Source of the DNA: UMGS902 sp045538895
GTDB lineage: Bacteria; Bacillota; Clostridia; Oscillospirales; CAG-272
Assembly: GCA_045538895.1 (NCBI GenBank)
Contig: JAZQEH010000098.1
Coordinates: forward strand, 1-54,896
DNA length: 54,896 nt
Direction: 5' to 3'
Position 1 is the first letter of the stretch; each line of letters starts with the position of its first letter. The translations under genes and the position numbers were made by a program. Positions 17,301-25,218 of the stretch are shown here, piece after piece. The notes below the pieces were generated by a model. That model ran no database searches. It had not been told where the DNA came from and saw nothing but the letters and a program-made list of their open reading frames with translations.

Positions 17301-19011
17301 TGCTGCTTGGGAAAAAGGCTTCGCCATAGTTTTCAATGGTTCCGATTGAAGCATAGTCGTCGATATTAACGGTTACGTCATCGCTCATGCCGTTTGATTT
17401 GTAACCGCCGAGGTAGAGCTTTGATATGTTTGCATTTTCGCTCATACTAAGTGTAGCACCGCCGGCACCGCTGCCTGCGGTAATAGAGCCGAGTGCAAGC
17501 TCCTTAATGTCAACGTCACCGCCGATATTCAGAGTAACCGTGCCTGCACTTGTTGAAGCAGCCGAGCGGCTGAAGCCCGAAACGGTTGCGTATTTGCCGC
17601 TGAAAATGTTTATTACATTGTTTTCGCCCTCTGCAAGAGTGGGAGTAGCTTCACCGTTAGGGCCTCCGACTATGTAGAGATAATATCCGTCAGTGCCCGA
17701 AGCGTGTATTGTTTTGACGTTATATCCTACGGTCAAGGGATTGTAGTTAGCACAGAAACCTGCGGTTGCTTTGTCAAGCTCAAGGTTAATATCGTCAACA
17801 ACGGTGGGACCGTAAAGCTTGATAAAGCCGGTGCCAGCCCAGTGAAGTCCAGCTCCGTATATTGCACGGTAGTCAACGCCGCCATAAACGCTTGTAAGCT
17901 TAACGGTACCCGTATGCTCGGGGAATTTTACGGTTGTTGTAGTGGTGTAGTCACCGACAAACACGATCGTGCCATCTGCTTCACCCAAAGCGGCATAAGC
18001 GGTCTGGATTGAGCCGGTAGGGGTAAACGGTGAAAGACCGTTGCCACTGCCGCCATCCTTTACAAACGCAACGTTTGCACCGCTTGTTACGGTGTCAAAG
18101 CAAGCGGCATATCCGCTCGGAAGAGTCACATTTTCGCTGTAAACGTTGAGATAGCGTTGGCTTGCAGGGAAGAACGTAGCGTTGTAATTATTAATTGCGG
18201 TAATTGATGCGTTGTCGGTTATATTTACCGCAACGTCGCCCTTCATTCCGCCGGATTTATATCCACCGAGATAGAAGTTCGTCACCCTTGCATTGCCGCT
18301 TAAGTTTGCAACGCAGCTTCCTGCATAGGAGTTTGCACCGAGAGAACCGGTGCATAGGTCACGGATATCCGCATTGCCACCGATATTAAGCACAACGGTT
18401 CCGAGAGAGGTAGTGGCTATATTACGTGTAAATGCGGTGAAATTGATGAATTTACCGCCGTTTACATTGATATGAAGCACTTCGCCTTCTCCAAGAGTAT
18501 TAACGGTATCGGCATTGGTTCCGATAACAAGGTACATATAGTAACCTGTACCGCCGGATGCCTGAACAACGCTGACACTTTCGGTTATAGTAACGGGATT
18601 GAAGTTTGCACAGATACCCGCCGCAGTTTTGTCAAGCGACATGGTAATTGCATCAAAAACGGTAGATCCGCTCAACTTAAGAAAGCTTGTTCCGTTAAAA
18701 GAGAGAATTGCGGAATTTGTGGTGCGGTAGTCAACTCCACCGAAAACAGAAGTGATTGTGATTTCACTTGTATTGGCAGGGAGTGTAACATTTGACGTGT
18801 TTCCGACTGTGTACTTTCCGCAGATAACGATAGTACCGCCGTTTGGCAGAGCCGCATAAGCGTCGGTAATGGCACCGAGAGGTGAGCTTGCACTCAAGCC
18901 GTCACCCGTGCCTCCGTCAGCAAGATAGACAACGTTCTCTGCCGCAAATACGCCAAACATAAGCGTAACTGCAAGCAGCGTTGCTGATAATAAGAATAGA
19001 AGCTTTTTCAT
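14335..19011 (-). CDS. giant secreted repeat protein with inserted VanY-type D,D-carboxypeptidase
   Basis: A 1558-residue exported protein: signal peptide 1-23 (cut after V-F-A). Four beta-helix-like repeat units start with D/N-GG-x-G-x-G at about 31, 318, 692 and 1027 and share TSV[FY]GG[VT]DYR at 87, 373, 746 and 1093. A VanY/M15B domain occupies about 1190-1390: SEHHLGIAVD (1289-1298) and EAWHFRYIG (1352-1360) give the expected zinc ligands His1291, Asp1298, His1355 and catalytic Glu1352. This domain interrupts repeat 4 between LNIVGGY and SVTLNGGSYYAI, which are adjacent in the other repeats. A linker with an HTCSVCGYTE motif (1001-1010) precedes repeat 4. No sortase or S-layer anchor is seen. 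Likely trims peptidoglycan stem peptides outside the cell. TTGGAGG precedes the ATG; the promoter has TATAAT but an unclear -35. Confidence 0.85.
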   Translation of the reverse strand: MKKLLFLLSATLLAVTLMFGVFAAENVVYLADGGTGDGLSASSPLGAITDAYAALPNGGTIVICGKYTVGNTSNVTLPANTSEITITSVFGGVDYRTTNSAILSFNGTSFLKLSGSTVFDAITMSLDKTAAGICANFNPVTITESVSVVQASGGTGYYMYLVIGTNADTVNTLGEGEVLHINVNGGKFINFTAFTRNIATTSLGTVVLNIGGNADIRDLCTGSLGANSYAGSCVANLSGNARVTNFYLGGYKSGGMKGDVAVNITDNASITAINNYNATFFPASQRYLNVYSENVTLPSGYAACFDTVTSGANVAFVKDGGSGNGLSPFTPTGSIQTAYAALGEADGTIVFVGDYTTTTTVKFPEHTGTVKLTSVYGGVDYRAIYGAGLHWAGTGFIKLYGPTVVDDINLELDKATAGFCANYNPLTVGYNVKTIHASGTDGYYLYIVGGPNGEATPTLAEGENNVINIFSGKYATVSGFSRSAASTSAGTVTLNIGGDVDIKELALGSITAGSGAGGATLSMSENANISKLYLGGYKSNGMSDDVTVNIDDYASIGTIENYGEAFFPSSTKTLNILSVDTSLPANYAQVFDTVTTVNQKLVATLTLPEDAPSSDKLTHLLINGQSAPYTMTEENRVVTVEFESVLDEVTISLTYKDESYQRISYTVTITDGATSVALAENKNYDGTVIYISDGGTGDGLTDTSPLATFADAYESLLADGGTVVVCGKLTMQKTTAPAHYGTVTITSVYGGVDYRTEGASLYYPVSSVFVLGGKTVFRDITLDFVTNGLISAANNPVVFDTGITINYDPAQNDEAGLYLVGGYNVNAIPQDADYTGDTSITLRSGSFSRVFGFSRYVGNRDQSGTANITLENDAHVRYLIAGATGNSATSNNANIKLSDGAIVETLYLGGLQKDNYMYGETVVDITGITTGTIYEFDGISLYAMANGTDTLYYAPATVPDGVLHLASLALVDNILSICDINGSHVFGDAYENMFDTSRQIHTCSVCGYTELIGNAPEKVAENVLFVANGGFGDGTNPAYPLGSYEDAMKALSVTGGTIVISGEYTIEANLSYKHGSDPSFFQEPKHTGAILVTSVYGGTDYRESGAKFVFNGLMDYKLSGPVTFDNINFDTTDASAANTIAARYNPLTMGDGCKMLKTYEADGYMLNIVGGYKYFRYTDFEGVEIEDEWLRLLNHVIYTNDTSLPDEGTLNIGNTVARAKAADAFNALWAEMEEKGMQLPIVSSAYQTYEWKHDFFANFLGNTRANHPDWDYERAYIYVTKSCGEPGRSEHHLGIAVDMYDNTINSDSPNHDYCTTEEWDWLVNQGNAAKHGIILRYPDNAYCRSATGFINEAWHFRYIGTEHANAYIESGYPIFEYYIADTLGLFEKDSSVTLNGGSYYAINGGSVEYDAITFTGTKRVTVADSVVYTSIADVDYELKTTVSADAGYYAESSVSENKVGTIVFNACIENYDELNIESFGFYIYNEGKVEKANVVSTDIQLLKSNDGKINLVVANIPVNNFASKVLAMPYAVINGETVSGNVCTFCVNDSLKWLGELK

Positions 19012-19117
19012 ATAATACCTCCAAGTATATACTTATATTTATATTATATATTGCCGACAGATTTCAAAAAAGGTGAAAAAGGCTACGTATAAAAACATAG
19101 GATTTCAACAAAAACAC

Positions 19118-19146
19118 TTGCCAAAAACGTGATATATTGTTAGTAT
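19118..19146 (+). promoter_or_regulatory. promoter of the reversed LacI/LuxR regulator
   Basis: TTGCCA (19118-19123), 17-nt spacer, TAGTAT (19141-19146). The 155-nt gap between this gene and the giant gene holds both divergent promoters. Confidence 0.6.
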
Positions 19147-19166
19147 AAAGAAAAGGCGGTGACGAT

Positions 19167-20321
19167 ATGGCATTGTTGGTACTCTGCGACCCCACGTTCA
19201 AAAACAGCGTTTGGTGTGAGCGAAAACTAAAGGGAATACGTGATGAAGCGGCACGAAGACGTACGGCGGTGAAGGTTTTTACATGCTTAACTGCATTTGA
19301 GAGCGTTGCATCAAAACTCGGTAACGATTCGTCTGTTATCGTGTTGTTTTCAAAAATCAGCTATATACAAGGTGTGGCAGAAATACTCTCAAGACTTTCC
19401 ATACACACGATAATTACAAATTCCGCTTTAAGTTTTAAACTTCCGTTCGATTACAGCCGTGCTTCTACGGATATTGAAACCGATGTGCGAAGTGCAGTGG
19501 AATACCTTTATTCCTGCGGCAAAAAAAGAATCGCAATGGTTGCCATTGACCGCAATTCCTGGGGAGATTCAGGCTTTGCCGAGATGTTTTCACGGTATGT
19601 TGAAAACAGTGAAAAGGCTATCTTTTATGCAGACGGTGATATGCAGTCGTGCTTTGACGATTTTCTTTGTCAGATTGATAGTTTTGATGCGGTTATGCTA
19701 CCGAATGACCACGTGGCAATCTGTTTTACAGAGTTTTTGAAAGAAAAAGGTGTTTACTCTAAAGACCTTTTTGTAATCGGCAGAGGGAACAGTATGTCGG
19801 CAAGGCTTTACGGAGAGGGAATAACCTCTATAACTACTAATTTTTATAATTGTGGGAAATCGGCTGCCGAAGCACATTTTAACAGGTTGAAATACGGCTG
19901 GGAGTCGGTAAATGTTAAGCTGAAAAGTCAGCTTGTTATACGTGGCAGCACTAAGAATATACCGTATTTACCGGCGGGAAGACCGCTTCGTGCACTCGAT
20001 ATTTCAAAAGAGGTAAAGCCTACTCTGTTTCATATTCCTACATACCCTATAGGCAGAGTGGACAGCTTGCTTGCGGCAAGCGACCTTACCGACCTTAAGC
20101 TTATTTACGGTATTCTCTGCGGATATTCGTATGAGCGTGTGAGCGAATTCTGCTTTCTCTCGCTTGAGGCTGCAAAATACCGTGTCCGCAAGATGTTAAA
20201 GTCACTTGCATGTGATTCTAAAACAGATGCTACTTCACTTTTGTCAAAATATATAAATAAGGATAATCTGCTTCACACCATCGAAGAACTTGAAGGCGAA
20301 AACGGTAGAATATTCGATTGA
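19167..20321 (+). CDS. regulator: LacI-like sensor domain with C-terminal LuxR-type HTH
   Basis: A 384-residue protein with unusual order. Residues 1-270 resemble a periplasmic-binding-type sensor of LacI/GalR proteins: SVIVLFSKISYI, then DVRSAVEYLYSCGKKRIAMVAID (the standard AVEYLxxxGxxRIAxI helix), DAVMLPNDHVAICFTEFLKEKGV, and GITSITTNFYNCGKSAA. There is no N-terminal HTH. Instead residues about 310-360 read SDLTDLKLIYGILCGYSYER and then FLSLEAAKYRVRKMLKSL, which fit the LuxR/GerE helix-turn-helix. It is cytoplasmic (no signal) and divergent from the giant VanY gene, its most likely target. AAAGGCGGTGACGAT precedes the ATG. Ligand unknown, presumably a sugar or cell-wall fragment. Confidence 0.72.
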   Translation: MALLVLCDPTFKNSVWCERKLKGIRDEAARRRTAVKVFTCLTAFESVASKLGNDSSVIVLFSKISYIQGVAEILSRLSIHTIITNSALSFKLPFDYSRASTDIETDVRSAVEYLYSCGKKRIAMVAIDRNSWGDSGFAEMFSRYVENSEKAIFYADGDMQSCFDDFLCQIDSFDAVMLPNDHVAICFTEFLKEKGVYSKDLFVIGRGNSMSARLYGEGITSITTNFYNCGKSAAEAHFNRLKYGWESVNVKLKSQLVIRGSTKNIPYLPAGRPLRALDISKEVKPTLFHIPTYPIGRVDSLLAASDLTDLKLIYGILCGYSYERVSEFCFLSLEAAKYRVRKMLKSLACDSKTDATSLLSKYINKDNLLHTIEELEGENGRIFD

Positions 20322-20350
20322 AAAATGCATGCTTGGCATGCATTTTTTTT
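20321..20350 (+). terminator. terminator of the regulator gene
   Basis: AAAAATGCATGC (20321-20332) pairs with GCATGCATTTTT, loop TTG, followed by a run of T. It overlaps the last base of the regulator stop codon. Confidence 0.8.
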
Positions 20351-20397
20351 ATAAAGTTTTCATAGTATTTATCAAAAACTGTTTTAAGGAGTATACT

Positions 20398-21918
20398 ATG
20401 AACAACGATAAAAAAGAGTTTGTTATGTCTGCTAAAAGCGTGTTGCACACTGAAGCGGGTATGCCGAGCATTCCTGTGGAAAGCGGAGGTGAATTTGTAC
20501 TTCCCGATTACATGCCAAAGGTGCAAAAGGTACTGCGTATTGAGGCAAACGCAACACCACCGTCAAAATACATCGGTGCAAGAGATGCACAAATGTCGGG
20601 TAGCGTGCTGCATACCCTGATATATCTTGGCGAGGACGGTGAGGTGGGGGCAACCGTGCTTCCGTCGAAATATGAGTTTTCTGTGCCGCTTGATTCCTCC
20701 GACATGTCGCCGGCGGTTGTCGTAACGTTAGAGGTTGATTCGGTGAATTACAGATTGAACGGGCCGAGGAAACTCAATATACGCACACGGCTTCGTGCAA
20801 AGCCGATGATATTTTCTGCCGAGGATGTACCCGATATCGAAAACGCCATGACCGATAAGGTGCATAAACTGTACGGTGAAGCGGAGTCTGTAAATACGTG
20901 CGTAACAGGGCAGAGCGATATTACTGTGTCAGACACCGTTCAGACAAACAAAAACAAGGATTCACACCTTATCTGGTGCGGTTCAACTGCTGCTGTAAGC
21001 GATATAAGAGTGATGGATGGCGGCATAAGTGTACGTGGTGATGTGATTGTAAAGATAATACTTTCGGCAGAGGGTGTACCCGAGGTTTATTCAAAGAAGA
21101 TTCCGTTTGAAGAGTTCATCAGTGCCGAAATAAGCCATGATGCTTTTGCAGTTTGCATGGCACGTGTAATTTCAACCGAGGCGGCTAAGAACAGTGAAGA
21201 CGAGGTTATGGTGGACGTTACCGTTGCACTTGAGGCAATCTGCGATATGCCGTGCACAATCCCCGTGCTGAAAGATGCGTTTTTCGAAAAGTGTAACGAC
21301 AGAGCAGAGTACAGAGAAGTAACTGCCCTTAAACATATTTTGTCACGCAGCGGTGTCTATAACGTGAGCGCTTCTGCCCAAAGTGCCGGTGCCCAATCTG
21401 TGATTGATACGTCCGGGAAAGCGGTTTTGGACGAAATCGACTCTTTTTCGGGAAAACTTATCGCATCGGGCAGGTGTCTGATTAACTGCATTTGCAAAAA
21501 TGATGACGGTACAATTTCCGCGAGTGATTTTTCACTGCCGTTCAGGATAGAACAGGACTGTCAGGCAGATGATATAATGGCTTTTGCCGATGCATCGCTT
21601 GCAAATGTACGTACACGCGTAAATGGCGGGAATATTGAGTTCGATATGGATATTGCACTCAGCACAAGAGTGGTAAAACCCGAAAAACATACGGTGCTTT
21701 CGGGCTTTGAATGTGACGGAGAAGCACCGCTACAAGGAAATGCGTATCCGCTTGCGATAGTTTTTGGCAATGGCGAAAGTCTGTGGTCGATTGCAAAAAA
21801 ATACCGTGTTGATCCTATGAGCATTGCAGAGGCAAATATGCTTGAAATCAGCGAGGGCGAACTTGATGATCCTGAAAAAATGGCTAAAGCACGTTCGCTG
21901 ATGCTTGAATTTAAATAA
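20398..21918 (+). CDS. SipL-like sporulation protein (DUF3794/SPOCS and LysM)
   Basis: A 506-residue protein with the layout of C. difficile SipL: an N-terminal part (VLPDYMPKVQKVLRIEANATPPS, diagnostic of the DUF3794/SPOCS family), further SPOCS-like segments, and a C-terminal LysM domain (IVFGNGESLWSIAKKYRVDP with MSIAEANML) at about 450-490. Known SipL binds SpoIVA through its LysM domain and anchors the coat to the forespore. ATG at 20398 is preceded by TTAAGGAGTATACT; the open frame extends upstream but without a start signal. It is flanked by the terminator of the regulator gene, so it has its own unit. It indicates a spore former; the assignment as SipL proper rather than a paralogue is inferred. 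Confidence 0.82.
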   Translation: MNNDKKEFVMSAKSVLHTEAGMPSIPVESGGEFVLPDYMPKVQKVLRIEANATPPSKYIGARDAQMSGSVLHTLIYLGEDGEVGATVLPSKYEFSVPLDSSDMSPAVVVTLEVDSVNYRLNGPRKLNIRTRLRAKPMIFSAEDVPDIENAMTDKVHKLYGEAESVNTCVTGQSDITVSDTVQTNKNKDSHLIWCGSTAAVSDIRVMDGGISVRGDVIVKIILSAEGVPEVYSKKIPFEEFISAEISHDAFAVCMARVISTEAAKNSEDEVMVDVTVALEAICDMPCTIPVLKDAFFEKCNDRAEYREVTALKHILSRSGVYNVSASAQSAGAQSVIDTSGKAVLDEIDSFSGKLIASGRCLINCICKNDDGTISASDFSLPFRIEQDCQADDIMAFADASLANVRTRVNGGNIEFDMDIALSTRVVKPEKHTVLSGFECDGEAPLQGNAYPLAIVFGNGESLWSIAKKYRVDPMSIAEANMLEISEGELDDPEKMAKARSLMLEFK

Positions 21919-21995
21919 TGTAATAATTATTCTGCTTTCGGGTTAAACTGTTTATGCGAATATTTCGCAGTTTATAAAAAACAGGGGAAAAAAGT

Positions 21996-22205
21996 ATGTT
22001 TATTGACAGAATAGCACTTATTCTTGTAATTGTAGGTGCTCTTAACTGGGGTTCGGTCGGACTTTTCAGCTTTGACCTTGTGGCATGGCTTTGTGGCGGT
22101 CAGGCGGCTGTAGTGAGCAGAATCATTTACACTGCTGTTGCTTTGGCAGGTATATGGTGCATATCGCTTTTATTCCGCCCTCGCGAAGTCGAAGTACACG
22201 AATAA
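21996..22205 (+). CDS. DUF378 family small membrane protein
   Basis: A 69-residue protein with two hydrophobic helices (IALILVIVGALNWGSVGLF and IIYTAVALAGIWCISLLF). The GALNWGSVG motif is diagnostic for DUF378. Function unknown. ATG at 21996 follows ACAGGGGAAAAAAGT. The 77-nt gap to the SipL gene contains a small GCGAA-TAT-TTCGC hairpin without a T run. Confidence 0.88.
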   Translation: MFIDRIALILVIVGALNWGSVGLFSFDLVAWLCGGQAAVVSRIIYTAVALAGIWCISLLFRPREVEVHE

Positions 22206-22208
22206 AAT

Positions 22209-22236
22209 AAAGAGGAATCCATTCGGATTCCTCTTT
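22209..22236 (+). terminator. terminator after the DUF378 gene
   Basis: AAAGAGGAATCC (22209-22220) pairs with GGATTCCTCTTT (22225-22236) around ATTC. Confidence 0.82.
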
Positions 22237-22247
22237 ATATTTTATAA

Positions 22248-22348
22248 GACTGTCGAAAAAGGCACCGAACGCAGAAAAACGCCCTCTACCGTACACATGT
22301 ACGCCAACGTGTGCGTTTTTGTAAAATCGGCACTCTTTTTCGTTCGTC
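22248..22348. repeat. long imperfect inverted repeat in a convergent gap
   Basis: Left arm 22248-22282 and right arm 22313-22348 are related as imperfect complements: GACTGTCGAAAAAG opposes CTTTTTCGTTCGTC, CACCGA opposes TCGGCAC, and GAAAAACGC opposes GCGTTTTTG. The middle contains CGTACACATGTACG. It has no coding capacity. It may be a dispersed element or a structured terminator for the mntR-type gene. Confidence 0.6.
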
Positions 22349-22356
22349 TTGAAAGC

Positions 22357-22722
22357 TTATATATTCTGCATATGTCTTTTAATAGCTTCAAGTGACTCAT
22401 CGCTGACGCTGTGTTCGAGCTTGCACGCATCTTCTGCGGCAACAGCCGGATCAACGCCTATTGCGGTAAGAAAGTTCGTTAAAACGGTGTGACGCTCATA
22501 GATTCGCTCGGCAACCTCTTTCCCTACCTCTGTAAGCTCGATAGCGCCGTCATTTCCGACAGTGATATATCCGCCGTTTTTAAGCAAGCCTATCGCACGG
22601 CTGATGCTCGGTTTGGAATATCCCATATATTCGCTTACGTCTATTGAACGCACGATGCCGCCTCTTTTAGTCAGGACGTGAATGGTTTCGAGATACATTT
22701 CGCCGGATTCCTGTAAATGCAT
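22357..22722 (-). CDS. MntR/DtxR family metal-dependent regulator
   Basis: A 121-residue protein with an N-terminal winged helix (ESGEMYLETIHVL, then VRSIDVSEYMGYSKPSISRAIGLL as the recognition region) and a short C-terminal metal-binding and dimerisation helix pair (ERHTVLTNFLTAIGVDPAVA followed by CKLEHSVSDESLEAI). The ligand-type residues E-R-H and C/E-H of MntR-like proteins are present. The SH3 domain of long DtxR proteins is absent. ATG at 22722 follows AAGGAGATTGCT; an upstream ATG in frame would start before the promoter's +1. No metal transporter lies next to it, so its targets (iron or manganese uptake) are elsewhere. Confidence 0.85.
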   Translation of the reverse strand: MHLQESGEMYLETIHVLTKRGGIVRSIDVSEYMGYSKPSISRAIGLLKNGGYITVGNDGAIELTEVGKEVAERIYERHTVLTNFLTAIGVDPAVAAEDACKLEHSVSDESLEAIKRHMQNI

Positions 22723-22750
22723 AGCAATCTCCTTAAATCTTATTAAAATC

Positions 22751-22779
22751 ATTCTATCATGTTTTGAATAAAATATCAA
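22751..22779 (-). promoter_or_regulatory. promoter of the MntR-type gene
   Basis: On the minus strand TTGATA (complement of 22774-22779), 17-nt spacer, TAGAAT (complement of 22751-22756). Confidence 0.75.
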
Positions 22780-22846
22780 GTGAAAGGGGAGTGAATTTTT
22801 ATTCAGTAAAGAGTGCAAAAAAATTAACAAAGTTTGATTTTTGCTA

Positions 22847-22875
22847 TTGACTGCAATGAATTTAAAGAGTATAAT
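22847..22875 (+). promoter_or_regulatory. promoter of serC-serA
   Basis: TTGACT (22847-22852), 17 nt, TATAAT (22870-22875). Transcription would start near 22882, which rules out the long open frame beginning at 22841 and supports the start at 22913. Confidence 0.88.
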
Positions 22876-22912
22876 AGTGTTATTATTTTTTAGAAAGGAA
22901 TCGGTGACTCAA

Positions 22913-24007
22913 ATGTCAAGAGTATTTAATTTTTCTGCAGGTCCCTCTATGCTCCCCCTGCCCGTACTTGAAAAGGCTAGAGATGAACTCGTTTGCTATG
23001 GTGATAGCGGAATGTCTGTAATGGAGATGAGCCACCGCTCCTCTGATTACGATGCAATTATCAAGGCTGCTGAGGCAAACCTCCGCAAGCTTATGAACAT
23101 CCCCGACAATTACAAGGTTCTTTTCCTTCAGGGCGGTGCATCCACTCAGTTTGCTGCGGTACCCCTCAACCTTATGAATAAAAATAAGAAGGCTGACTAT
23201 ATAGTTTCCGGTCAGTTCTCCGGCAAGGCTTTCAAGGAAGCACAGAAGTATGGCGATGCAGTATGCGTTGCAACCTCCAAGGAGGATAACTTCGTTTATA
23301 TTCCCGAAACCACTCGTGAAAGTTTCCGCCCCGATGCAGACTATGTTCACGTTTGCTTCAACAATACCATTTACGGTACAAAGTTCAACTATATCCCCGA
23401 TACCGGCGATATTCCGCTTGTAGCGGATATGTCCTCCTGCATCATTTCCGAGCCCGTTGACGTAAGCAAGTTCGGCGTTATCTATGCAGGTGCACAGAAG
23501 AACATGGCACCCGCAGGTCTTACTGTTGTTATCATCCGTGAGGATCTTATCGGCAATGCACGTCCCGAAACCCCCTCTATGCTCGATTATCAGCTTATGG
23601 CTGAAAACGATTCCATGTACAACACTCCTCCTTGCTATGCAATCTACATGGCAGGTCTTGTTTACGAATGGATTCTTAACGAGGTTGGCGGTCTTGAAAA
23701 GATGAAGGAGTACAACGAAAAGAAGTGTGCGATCCTTTATGATTATCTTGACAGTCAGGACTATTACAAGGCACCCGTTAAAAAGGAATGCCGTTCTATG
23801 ATGAACGTTACCTTCGTTACCGGTGATGCAGAGCTTGACAAGAAGTTCGCATCCGAGGCTGCAAAGGCAGGTCTTAAGAACCTCAAGGGCCACAGAAGTG
23901 TTGGCGGTATGCGTGCTTCTATTTACAATGCAATGCCTATCGAGGGCGTTGAAAAGCTTGTTGAATTCATGAAGGAATTTGCGGCTAACAATCCCAAGGA
24001 GAACTAA
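22913..24007 (+). CDS. serC: phosphoserine aminotransferase
   Basis: A 364-residue class V PLP aminotransferase that converts 3-phosphohydroxypyruvate and glutamate to phosphoserine. MSRVFNFSAGPSMLPLPVLE at the N terminus and VMEMSHRSSDYDAII are characteristic. The PLP-lysine lies in GVIYAGAQKNMAPAGLTVVI, and the C-terminal HRSVGGMRASIYNA is the family's substrate-binding end. Length matches bacterial SerC. It is the first gene of a two-gene unit with serA, whose ATG follows one base after the serC stop. Confidence 0.96.
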   Translation: MSRVFNFSAGPSMLPLPVLEKARDELVCYGDSGMSVMEMSHRSSDYDAIIKAAEANLRKLMNIPDNYKVLFLQGGASTQFAAVPLNLMNKNKKADYIVSGQFSGKAFKEAQKYGDAVCVATSKEDNFVYIPETTRESFRPDADYVHVCFNNTIYGTKFNYIPDTGDIPLVADMSSCIISEPVDVSKFGVIYAGAQKNMAPAGLTVVIIREDLIGNARPETPSMLDYQLMAENDSMYNTPPCYAIYMAGLVYEWILNEVGGLEKMKEYNEKKCAILYDYLDSQDYYKAPVKKECRSMMNVTFVTGDAELDKKFASEAAKAGLKNLKGHRSVGGMRASIYNAMPIEGVEKLVEFMKEFAANNPKEN

Positions 24008-24008
24008 A

Positions 24009-25163
24009 ATGAATATTAAACTTATGAATAAAATTGCCAAGGTCGGCACAGATGTGTTCGGCGCTGGCTACACCGTTTCTGATGCTGTAGAGGCTCCTGA
24101 TGCTATCATGGTGCGTTCTGCAAAGCTTCATGAAATGCCGATAAACCCCGAGCTTCTCGCTATCGCCCGTTGCGGCGCAGGTGTTAATAATATCCCCGTT
24201 GACAAGTGTGCTGAAGCAGGCGTTGTAGTATTCAACACCCCCGGTGCAAACGCAAATGCGGTTAAGGAGCTTGCTATTTGTGCGCTTCTTCTCGCATCCC
24301 GTGATGTTATCGGCGGTATCGAATGGGCACTTACCATTGAAGATAAAGAGAACATCGCTAAAGAGGTTGAGGCAGGCAAGGGTGCTTTCGCAGGTAACGA
24401 GCTTTCCGGTAAGACGATCGGCGTTATCGGTCTCGGTGCTATCGGCGGCATGGTTGCAAACGCAGCAAAGTCGCTCGGCATGAAGGTTATCGGCTATGAC
24501 CCGTTCCTTTCTGTAATGGGTGCGCTTCACCTTTCCAGAGACGTTAAACTCGTTGACAGCTACGAAGAGATTTTCAAGTCCTGTGACTTTATTTCTCTCC
24601 ACGTTCCTGCAACCAAGGATACAAAGGGCTTTATCAATGCTAAAGCATTTGACGTAATGAAGGACGGTGTTAAGATTATCAATCTTGCACGTGCAGAGCT
24701 TGTTAACCCCGATGATATGAAGGCTGCTATTGACAGTGGCAAGGTTGCGAAGTATGTTGTAGACTTCCCCTCGACAGAGCTTGTCGGCTACAAGAACACA
24801 ATTTCCATTCCTCACCTCGGTGCTTCCACCGCAGAGAGCGAGGATAACTGTGCAGTTATGGCTGCTCACGAGCTTGTTGACTTCCTTGAAAATGGCAACA
24901 TCGTAAACTCGGTTAACTTCCCGACAGTTTCTGTTCCTCATTCGGGCGGTACAAGAATTTGTATCACTCACAAGAACGTTCCCGGTATTCTTGCACAGAT
25001 TACAACCGCACTTGGCGAAAACGGTGTAAATATTGAGAACATGGGCAACGGCTCCAAGGGCGAGTATGCGTATACAATCGTTGACACCACCGCAACAGTT
25101 ACTGCGGCAGTTACCGATAAGTTTAACGCAATCGCAGACGTTATCAGAGTAAGAGTAATATAA
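24009..25163 (+). CDS. serA: D-3-phosphoglycerate dehydrogenase
   Basis: A 384-residue enzyme for the first step of serine synthesis. It has the catalytic and NAD-binding halves of D-isomer 2-hydroxyacid dehydrogenases: CGAGVNNIPVDKCAEAGVVV, the Rossmann motif GVIGLGAIGGMVANAA, and PHLGASTAESEDN with the catalytic His. A C-terminal ACT domain (RICITHKNVPGILAQITTAL) probably senses serine. It is the short form, lacking the extra ASB domain. AGGAGAACTAAA before the ATG lies within the last codons of serC, so the pair is coupled. Confidence 0.95.
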   Translation: MNIKLMNKIAKVGTDVFGAGYTVSDAVEAPDAIMVRSAKLHEMPINPELLAIARCGAGVNNIPVDKCAEAGVVVFNTPGANANAVKELAICALLLASRDVIGGIEWALTIEDKENIAKEVEAGKGAFAGNELSGKTIGVIGLGAIGGMVANAAKSLGMKVIGYDPFLSVMGALHLSRDVKLVDSYEEIFKSCDFISLHVPATKDTKGFINAKAFDVMKDGVKIINLARAELVNPDDMKAAIDSGKVAKYVVDFPSTELVGYKNTISIPHLGASTAESEDNCAVMAAHELVDFLENGNIVNSVNFPTVSVPHSGGTRICITHKNVPGILAQITTALGENGVNIENMGNGSKGEYAYTIVDTTATVTAAVTDKFNAIADVIRVRVI

Positions 25164-25169
25164 GATATT

Positions 25170-25218
25170 AATAACATAAAAACCGCAAGGCAAAATGCCT
25201 TGCGGTTTTTATGTTATT
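25170..25218. terminator. bidirectional terminator, 23-bp stem
   Basis: A perfect inverted repeat, arms 25170-25192 and 25196-25218, with CCGCAAGGCA in the core and AAAAA/TTTTT flanks. It ends both serA and the convergent operon at 25214. Confidence 0.9.

Noticed and set aside
22916..24049. A long minus-strand frame of 377 codons
   Set aside because: Antisense to serC, whose product is unmistakable; no ribosome site and a Cys/His/Asn-rich composition typical of antisense frames.
23985..25193. A 402-codon minus-strand frame
   Set aside because: Antisense to serA, same reasons.
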